A stretch of 11,917 nucleotides of DNA from assembly GCA_900549085.1 (NCBI GenBank), contig URMO01000069.1, forward strand, positions 1 to 11,917, given 5' to 3'. The notes under the pieces are model-generated. The model was not told the DNA's origin, searched no databases, and worked only from the letters and a program-made list of their open reading frames with translations. This document shows, piece after piece, positions 6,914 to 11,917 of the stretch; the stretch's first letter is position 1, and each line of letters opens with the position of its first letter. Source of the stretch: an uncultured Collinsella sp. (lineage in GTDB: Bacteria; Actinomycetota; Coriobacteriia; Coriobacteriales; Coriobacteriaceae). The position numbers and the translations under genes are program-made.

Positions 6914-8101
6914 ATGTCGAGCCTCACCGGTAAGTCATTGAACCCTGTTATGAATCGCAGGAGCGTTATCGCGAGCGCAGCAGGTCTGGGGGCGATGTCC
7001 ATTCTAGCTGGCTGCTCCTCCAACGGCGGCGACAGTGGTTCCGCTTCGGGCGACGCTTCGTTTAAGATCGGCACCATCGGCCCACTGACCGGCGCCAACG
7101 CGTCCTACGGCAAGTCCGTTACACAGGCTGTCGAGCTTGGCTGCAAGGATTTCTCGACTAAGGAGCTGCCGCTTGTCAGCAAGGCCGAGGACGACCAGGC
7201 TGACGGCGAGAAGGCCGTCAACGCCTTCAACACCCTGCTCGACTGGGGCATGCAGGCCCTTGTCGGTCCGACCACCACGGGTGCGTCGGTCGCCGTTGCT
7301 GCTGAGTGCGGTAACGACCCCGAGACGTTCATGATTACCCCGTCCGCGTCCTCCGAGGACGTTACCAAGGGCAAGGATTGCGTCTTCCAGGTTTGCTTCA
7401 CCGACCCCAACCAGGGTGTCAACGCTGCCAAGTTCCTGGCGCAGAAGTATGCGGACGAGAAGTTCGTGCTGTTCTATAACTCCGGCGACGCCTATTCTTC
7501 GGGCATCGCAGATTCCTTTAAGGCCCAGGCCGCTGAGTCCAAGCTCGAGATTGTTGACGAGGAGACCTTTAAGGACGACTCCGCCACGAGCTTTACCAAC
7601 CAGCTGACCAAGGCCAAGCAGGCTGGCGCCACCATGATCTTTGCGCCGATCTACTACACACCGGCGTCCGTCCTGCTCAAGAACGCCAAGGACATGGGCT
7701 ACGACGTCAAGATGATGGGCTGCGACGGCATGGACGGTATCCTGGGCGTTGAGGGCTTCGATACCTCTCTTGCCGAGGGTCTGCTGCTCATGACCCCGTT
7801 CTCCGCCGACGACGAGAAGAACGCCGACTTCGTCAACGCTTACAAAGATAAGTATGGCGAGACTCCGGACCAGTTTGCCGCCGACGCCTACGACGGCGTG
7901 CATGCGGTGGTCGAGGCCCTCAAGGAAGCCGGCCTGGGTGCCGACGCCGACCCGACCGAGGTTGCCGAGAAGCTTCCCGAGGCTATGCGCAACATTACCG
8001 TTGACGGTCTGACTGGCAAGCTCTCCTGGAACGACAAGGGCCAGGTCCAGAAGGACCCGACGGCGTACGTCATTACCGACGGCAAGTACGTACAGGCCTA
8101 A
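6914..8101 (+). CDS. livJ: Branched-chain amino-acid ABC transporter substrate-binding lipoprotein (LivJ/LivK-like)
   Basis: This 395-residue lipoprotein captures the substrate outside the membrane and delivers it to the LivHM permease. The N-terminus carries twin arginines (R15-R16 in NRRSVIASAAG), a hydrophobic stretch and a lipobox LAGC with C34 as the lipidated residue. That suggests Tat or Sec export followed by lipid anchoring. Mature residues from about 50 form a type I periplasmic-binding (Peripla_BP_6) fold: KIGTIGPLTGANASYG (51-66), the LVGPTTTGASVAVA ligand-loop segment (116-129) and the C-terminal GLTGKLSWNDKGQV (365-378). Length fits the family. The ATG at 6914 is chosen because GAGAGGAG lies 5-12 bases upstream; the inner ATG at 6950 has no ribosome site. 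It heads the livHMGF cluster. Leucine, isoleucine or valine are the likely ligands, but other amino acids or amides are bound by relatives. Confidence 0.9.
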   Translation: MSSLTGKSLNPVMNRRSVIASAAGLGAMSILAGCSSNGGDSGSASGDASFKIGTIGPLTGANASYGKSVTQAVELGCKDFSTKELPLVSKAEDDQADGEKAVNAFNTLLDWGMQALVGPTTTGASVAVAAECGNDPETFMITPSASSEDVTKGKDCVFQVCFTDPNQGVNAAKFLAQKYADEKFVLFYNSGDAYSSGIADSFKAQAAESKLEIVDEETFKDDSATSFTNQLTKAKQAGATMIFAPIYYTPASVLLKNAKDMGYDVKMMGCDGMDGILGVEGFDTSLAEGLLLMTPFSADDEKNADFVNAYKDKYGETPDQFAADAYDGVHAVVEALKEAGLGADADPTEVAEKLPEAMRNITVDGLTGKLSWNDKGQVQKDPTAYVITDGKYVQA

Positions 8102-8132
8102 TTGGCCGCCTTACATAGAGCGGTTTTGATCC

Positions 8133-8164
8133 CAAGCAGGGGAGGTTTTGGCCTTCCCTGCTTG
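8133..8164 (+). other. livJ-livH intercistronic hairpin 1
   Basis: The arms CAAGCAGGGGAGG (8133-8145) and CCTTCCCTGCTTG (8152-8164) pair over 13 positions with one G-U wobble around a TTTTGG loop. No T run follows, so it is not a classical terminator. It sits 31 bases after the livJ stop, the position where binding-protein operons often carry a hairpin that protects the upstream message from 3' decay. That role is inference. Confidence 0.75.
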
Positions 8165-8174
8165 CTTGGTATCT

Positions 8175-8194
8175 AGGGACGATGTAACGTCCCT
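8175..8194 (+). other. livJ-livH intercistronic hairpin 2
   Basis: AGGGACG (8175-8181) and CGTCCCT (8188-8194) form a perfect 7-base-pair stem around ATGTAA, followed by GTTTCAT. The weak T content means at most a leaky terminator. It follows hairpin 1 by 10 bases and precedes the livH ribosome site. Confidence 0.55.
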
Positions 8195-8240
8195 GTTTCA
8201 TACATTAACTGGAAACCTATTCGAAAGGGGGATGTGGAAC

Positions 8241-9122
8241 ATGACGGTCTTTATCCAATACCTGGTCAACGGCCTGTCCATGGGCAGCGTCTACGCCATC
8301 ATCGCGTTGGGCTACACCATGGTCTACGGTATCGCCAAAATGCTGAACTTCGCTCACGGCGATGTCATCATGGTCGGTGCCTATGTCTCGTTCTGCGCCA
8401 CGTCGTATCTCGGCCTCCCGGGCTGGGCATCTGTAGTTCTCTCTTGCGTGGCCTGCACGGTCCTCGGTGTTCTCATTGAGGGCCTGGCCTATAAGCCGCT
8501 GCGCCAAGCAGGCCCGCTGGCCGTTCTGATCACGGCTATCGGCGTGTCTTACTTCCTGCAGAACGCCGCGCAGCTTCTGTGGGGCGCCACGCCCAAGAAC
8601 TTCACTTCGCTCGTCACCTTCCAGGTGCCGGAGTTCTTGGCCAAGTTCAACGTAAGCGCCGTCTCGCTCGTCACCATCGTCGCCTGCCTGGTTATCATGG
8701 CCGGCCTGATGTTCTTTACAGGTAAGACCAAGATGGGCAAGGCCATGCGCGCCGTGTCCGAGGACAAGGCTGCCGCTCAGCTCATGGGCATCAACGTCAA
8801 CCGCACCATTTCGATGACGTTCGCCATCGGCTCTGCCCTTGCCGCCATCGCCGGCGTGCTGCTGTGCTCCTACTCGCCGGTGCTGCAGCCCACGACGGGT
8901 GCCATGCCTGGCATCAAGGCCTTCGACGCCGCTGTCTTCGGTGGCATCGGCTCCATCCCCGGCGCTTTTGTCGGTGGCATTCTCATCGGCATCATCGAAG
9001 CGATGGCGCAGGCTTACATTTCCACGAGCCTTGCCAACTCCATCGTCTTTGGTGTTCTGATCATCGTCCTGCTCGTCAAGCCTGCCGGCCTCTTGGGCAA
9101 GTACGTCCCCGAGAAGGTGTAG
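8241..9122 (+). CDS. livH: Branched-chain amino-acid ABC transporter permease LivH
   Basis: This 293-residue inner-membrane permease is one of two subunits forming the translocation channel with LivM. It is almost entirely hydrophobic, with about eight membrane segments. Family-typical stretches are LVNGLSMGSVYAIIALGYTM near residues 8-27, YGIAKMLNFAHGDVIMVGAY (about 29-48), EDKAAAQLMGINVNRTI (about 174-190), which should contact the ATPase as the coupling loop, and GGIGSIPGAFVGGILIG near 235-251. The ATG at 8241 is preferred because a GGGGG ribosome site ends nine bases upstream; the in-frame ATG at 8232 abuts that site and a TTG at 8148 lies inside hairpin 1. livM follows after at most nine bases, consistent with one transcript. 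Confidence 0.93.
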   Translation: MTVFIQYLVNGLSMGSVYAIIALGYTMVYGIAKMLNFAHGDVIMVGAYVSFCATSYLGLPGWASVVLSCVACTVLGVLIEGLAYKPLRQAGPLAVLITAIGVSYFLQNAAQLLWGATPKNFTSLVTFQVPEFLAKFNVSAVSLVTIVACLVIMAGLMFFTGKTKMGKAMRAVSEDKAAAQLMGINVNRTISMTFAIGSALAAIAGVLLCSYSPVLQPTTGAMPGIKAFDAAVFGGIGSIPGAFVGGILIGIIEAMAQAYISTSLANSIVFGVLIIVLLVKPAGLLGKYVPEKV

Positions 9123-9131
9123 GTGAGCGTT

Positions 9132-10211
9132 ATGAAGTTTCTTAAAGACAAGCAGACGCGTCACGACTTTGTCACGTACGCCATGTGCCTTGTGGCGTTT
9201 GCCATCGTGTTCTTTATGCAGTCCAACCACATGATTCCGCGCATGATCGCCGGTCAGCTGGTTCCCATCACGGCCTATATCGTCATGGCCATTTCCCTCA
9301 ACCTCGTCGTCGGTATCGCGGGCGACTTGTCGCTGGGCCACGCGGGCTTTATGAGCGTCGGCGCCTATACGGGCATCGTTACCGCCGTCGCGCTGGAGGG
9401 CGCCGTTCCGTCCGACCCGATGCGTCTGATCATCAGCATTGTGGTCGGCGCTATCGCCGCTGCCATCTTGGGCTTCTTGATCGGTATTCCGGTCCTGCGC
9501 CTGAGCGGCGATTACCTGGCTATCGTGACGCTGGCCTTTGGCGAGATCATCAAAGAGATCGTCACCTGCCTCATTGTGGGTGTCGACTCTCGCGGCCTGC
9601 ACGTGATCTTTAACATCACGGGCAACTCTACGATCGACGACCTGCACCTGCTCGAGGACGGCACCGCCATCATCAAGGGCGCCCAGGGTGCCTCGGGCGT
9701 GTCGACGTACTCGACCTTCCTCGCCGGTGCCATCCTGGTTATGGTTGCGCTCGTGATTGTACTCAACCTGGTTCGCAGCCGTACCGGCCGTGCCATTATG
9801 GCCGTGCGCGATAACAAGATTGCAGCCGAGTCCGTAGGCATCTCCGTCACCGAGTACCGCATGATTGCCTTCGTGGTTTCCGCTGCCCTCGCCGGTGCTG
9901 CCGGAGCTCTCTTCGGCGGTAACTTCTCGCAGCTCTCCGCCACCAAGTTCGACTTCAACACGTCCATCCTCATCCTGGTGTTCGTGGTCCTGGGTGGTCT
10001 GGGCAATATGCGCGGCTCCGTCATCGCCGCGGCGTTGCTCACGGTGCTTCCCGAGCTGCTCCGTCAGTTCTCGGACTATCGCATGCTCATCTACGCCATC
10101 GTGCTGATCCTGGTCATGATCTTTACCAACAACCCGCAGCTCAAGGCGTTCTTCGCACGCATTAAGGACCGCCTTGCTTCCAAGAAGGAGGTGGCAGCCG
10201 ATGCCCAGTAA
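9132..10211 (+). CDS. livM: Branched-chain amino-acid ABC transporter permease LivM
   Basis: This is the second permease subunit, 359 residues. It has about eight to ten membrane segments and the LivM-typical stretches SLNLVVGIAGDLSLGHAGFM near residues 55-74, LRLSGDYLAIVTLAFGEIIK (about 122-141) and NKIAAESVGISVTEYRM (about 227-243), the last being the likely coupling loop for LivG/LivF. A loop of about 45 residues (about 145-190) with low hydrophobicity is probably extracytoplasmic. Two starts are possible: ATG at 9132, with AGGTGAG ending six bases upstream, or GTG at 9123 directly after the livH stop with GAGAAGG upstream. I prefer ATG; the GTG would add three residues. The 3' end overlaps livG by 11 bases and contains the livG ribosome site. 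Confidence 0.92.
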   Translation: MKFLKDKQTRHDFVTYAMCLVAFAIVFFMQSNHMIPRMIAGQLVPITAYIVMAISLNLVVGIAGDLSLGHAGFMSVGAYTGIVTAVALEGAVPSDPMRLIISIVVGAIAAAILGFLIGIPVLRLSGDYLAIVTLAFGEIIKEIVTCLIVGVDSRGLHVIFNITGNSTIDDLHLLEDGTAIIKGAQGASGVSTYSTFLAGAILVMVALVIVLNLVRSRTGRAIMAVRDNKIAAESVGISVTEYRMIAFVVSAALAGAAGALFGGNFSQLSATKFDFNTSILILVFVVLGGLGNMRGSVIAAALLTVLPELLRQFSDYRMLIYAIVLILVMIFTNNPQLKAFFARIKDRLASKKEVAADAQ

Positions 10212-11061
10212 GTTTGAGTTCAACAAGGGCAAGATGGTCCCGTATCCTTCTGGCGCCATCGTTCCCGACCGCGACCTGGGTCAGCGCCCGGCGCTCGAGT
10301 GCATCCACCTGGGCATTGAGTTCGGTGGTCTTAAGGCAGTCGACGACTTTAGCCTGACTATCGGCAAGACCGAGATCGCCGGTCTCATCGGCCCCAACGG
10401 CGCTGGCAAGACCACGGTCTTCAACCTGCTCACCAAGGTGTACCAGCCTACGCACGGCACCATCCTGCTCGACGGTGAGGACACTTCGGGCAAGTCGGTC
10501 TACCAGGTCAACCGCATGGGTATTGCCCGTACGTTCCAGAACATCCGTCTGTTCAACACCATGACGGTGGAGGACAACGTCAAGGTCGGTCTGCACAATC
10601 AGGAGCGCTACTCCGGTTTTGAGGGCGTGCTGCGCCTGCCGACGTACTGGAAGCACGAGAAGGCTGCTCACGAGCGCGCCATGGAGCTGCTGTCCATCTT
10701 TGATATGGAACACCTGGCAAACGAGCAGGCCGGCTCGCTGCCTTATGGTGCCCAGCGTCGTCTGGAGATCGTCCGCGCGCTTGCCACCAACCCCAAACTG
10801 CTACTGCTCGACGAGCCTGCCGCCGGCATGAACCCGTCCGAGACCGCGGAGCTCATGGAGAATATCGTTAAGATTCGCGACACCTTTGGCATCGCCATCA
10901 TGCTTATCGAGCATGATATGTCGCTCGTTATGAACATCTGCGAGGGCATCTGCGTGCTCAACTTTGGTAAGGTCATCGCCAAGGGCACGGCCGAGGAGAT
11001 CCAGAACAACAACGCTGTTATCGAGGCATATCTGGGCAAGCAGGATAAGGGGGAGAACTAA
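10201..11061 (+). CDS. livG: Branched-chain amino-acid ABC transporter ATP-binding protein LivG
   Basis: This 286-residue cytosolic ATPase drives the Liv transporter with LivF. Seen: Walker A GPNGAGKTT (64-72), Q-loop Q113 (ARTFQNIRLF), signature LPYGAQ (180-185), Walker B LLLLDEP (200-206) and switch histidine H238 (IEHD). The signature is of the LivG type (E. coli LivG has LAYGQQ) but carries alanine where the canonical LSGGQ glutamine lies. Residues 1-30 precede the usual LivG start and are rich in charged and polar residues (SKFEFNKGKMVPYP); a full AAGGAGG ribosome site supports the ATG at 10201. The later ATG at M12 has only a weak site. It overlaps livM by 11 bases and abuts livF with no gap, a translational-coupling arrangement. 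Confidence 0.93.
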   Translation: MPSKFEFNKGKMVPYPSGAIVPDRDLGQRPALECIHLGIEFGGLKAVDDFSLTIGKTEIAGLIGPNGAGKTTVFNLLTKVYQPTHGTILLDGEDTSGKSVYQVNRMGIARTFQNIRLFNTMTVEDNVKVGLHNQERYSGFEGVLRLPTYWKHEKAAHERAMELLSIFDMEHLANEQAGSLPYGAQRRLEIVRALATNPKLLLLDEPAAGMNPSETAELMENIVKIRDTFGIAIMLIEHDMSLVMNICEGICVLNFGKVIAKGTAEEIQNNNAVIEAYLGKQDKGEN

Positions 11062-11775
11062 ATGGCAGAGCCGATGCTTTCCGTCTACAACATCAACGTC
11101 TGGTACGGCGCCATCCACGCCATTAAGGACATCTCCTTTAACGTCAACGAGGGTGAGATCGTGGCCCTGATTGGCGCCAACGGTGCCGGCAAGTCCACGA
11201 CGCTCAAGACCGTCTCGGGCCTGCTGCGCTCTAAGACCGGCTCCATCAAGTTTATGGGCGAGGACATTACCCATACGCCCGCCGACAAGCTGGTTGGTAA
11301 GGGCCTGGCTCAGGTGCCCGAGGGTCGTCGTGCCTTTTTGCAGATGACGGTTGAGGAGAACCTGGAAATGGGTGCCTATACGCAGCCCAAGTCAACGGTG
11401 GCTCCGGGCCTCGAGCGCGTCTACGAGCAGTTCCCGCGCCTGAAGGAGCGTCGTCGCCAGGTCGCCGGTACCCTTTCGGGCGGCGAGCAGCAGATGCTCG
11501 TTATGGGCCGCGCCCTTATGAGTAACCCTAAGCTGCTCATGCTCGATGAGCCTTCCATGGGCTTGGCACCGATTCTGATTGAGCAGATCTTCCAAATTGT
11601 CGAGGATCTGCATAAGGCCGGCACCACTGTGCTCCTGGTCGAGCAAAACGCACAGATGGCTCTTTCCATCGCCACACGCGGCTACGTGCTCGAGACCGGC
11701 AAGATCACTATGACCGGCACCGGTCAAGAGCTGCTGCACGACGACAACGTGCGTAAAGCATATCTTGGTGGTTAG
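11062..11775 (+). CDS. livF: Branched-chain amino-acid ABC transporter ATP-binding protein LivF
   Basis: This is the second ATPase of the Liv importer, 237 residues, the usual LivF length. Seen: Walker A GANGAGKST (38-46), the LivF-type Q-loop AQVPEGRRAF (83-92), signature LSGGEQQ (138-144) and Walker B LLMLDEP (158-164). VEQNA (193-197) has glutamine in place of the switch histidine; this substitution is normal in LivF (E. coli LivF has VEQNA too), so it is not a defect. The ATG at 11062 follows the livG stop without a gap and has GGGGGAG upstream. It is the last gene of the cluster and is followed by a hairpin. Confidence 0.95.
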   Translation: MAEPMLSVYNINVWYGAIHAIKDISFNVNEGEIVALIGANGAGKSTTLKTVSGLLRSKTGSIKFMGEDITHTPADKLVGKGLAQVPEGRRAFLQMTVEENLEMGAYTQPKSTVAPGLERVYEQFPRLKERRRQVAGTLSGGEQQMLVMGRALMSNPKLLMLDEPSMGLAPILIEQIFQIVEDLHKAGTTVLLVEQNAQMALSIATRGYVLETGKITMTGTGQELLHDDNVRKAYLGG

Positions 11776-11779
11776 ATAG

Positions 11780-11805
11780 TTACGGCGTTTTACCAAACGC
11801 CGTAA
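11780..11805 (+). terminator. Hairpin after livF, possible terminator without a T run
   Basis: A perfect 11-base-pair stem, TTACGGCGTTT (11780-11790) and AAACGCCGTAA (11795-11805), encloses TACC. It begins five bases after the livF stop, as a terminator would. Neither strand has a proper T run after the stem, so termination would be inefficient or factor-assisted, or the palindrome may have another role. Confidence 0.5.
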
Positions 11806-11917
11806 TCAGCCGACGCTGCAAGCCCGCCAGGGCGGCAATCTGCCTTTCAACTTCGGCGGCATGACCAGAAGGTCAATGCCGCCTCGTTTCAAGGCACCTT
11901 GCTCGCTCTGACGGGCT
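11806..11917. other. Palindrome-rich right edge of the window
   Basis: No plus-strand gene is supported here. A second imperfect palindrome at 11855-11883 pairs GGCGGCAT+GACC with GGTC+ATGCCGCC around AGAA, with one bulged A. A smaller GC-rich dyad lies near 11822-11836. On the minus strand a frame is open from the window edge to a TGA at 11806-11808, one base from the livF hairpin. It could be the last 36 codons of a convergent gene or merely chance. Confidence 0.4.

Noticed and set aside
6865..6933. Short upstream frame (22 codons) overlapping the livJ start, considered as a leader peptide
   Set aside because: It contains arginines rather than a run of leucine, isoleucine or valine codons, and has no properly spaced ribosome site.
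8217..10259. 680-codon minus-strand open frame spanning livH, livM and the start of livG
   Set aside because: It crosses three conserved plus-strand genes and their junctions, and it is a D/H/G/R-rich string lacking any motif; third-position GC bias explains its length.
11641..11655. Missing switch histidine in LivF (VEQN)
   Set aside because: This substitution is standard for LivF, so it is not a sign of inactivation.

Overview
The window looks like a chromosomal segment of a high-GC Coriobacteriia (Actinomycetota), most likely a Collinsella-type gut anaerobe. This is inferred from the strongly GC-biased third codon positions, the clade II (long, single-chain type) PurL, and the style of the liv cluster; no rRNA or other taxonomic marker is present.

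Layout. On the minus strand, 1-1959 is the N-terminal half of purL (purine synthesis), cut by the left edge. Divergent from it at 2144-3706 is a CPA2-type cation:proton antiporter with a long cytosolic tail. It ends at a strong, probably bidirectional hairpin terminator (3745-3785) shared with a convergent minus-strand short-chain dehydrogenase/reductase (3828-4577). Upstream of that, also on the minus strand, is hom (homoserine dehydrogenase with a C-terminal ACT domain, 4798-6141), which has its own terminator at 4733-4766.

From about 6345 to 11775 the plus strand is devoted to branched-chain (or related) amino-acid uptake. A decayed substrate-binding-protein gene (6345-6644, two large in-frame deletions) lies upstream of an intact lipoprotein substrate-binding protein (livJ-like, 6914-8101). 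Then come the two permeases livH (8241-9122) and livM (9132-10211) and the two ATPases livG (10201-11061) and livF (11062-11775). livH to livF are packed with overlaps or zero to few bases between them. livJ is separated from livH by 139 bases holding two hairpins, which would suit higher expression of the binding protein than of the membrane complex. The region before livJ is A+T-rich and contains inverted repeats that could be an operator, followed by two leader hairpins. The right edge (11776-11917) is noncoding or the tail of a convergent gene and is full of palindromes.

How the genes relate. PurL and Hom are housekeeping biosynthetic enzymes; Hom feeds threonine, methionine and, through threonine, isoleucine synthesis. 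The Liv system would import branched-chain amino acids across the single membrane using a lipid-anchored binding protein. I see no phage, transposon, CRISPR or defence genes and no clear undescribed system. The most unusual items are the in-frame-deleted binding-protein remnant and the structured noncoding DNA around the liv cluster.
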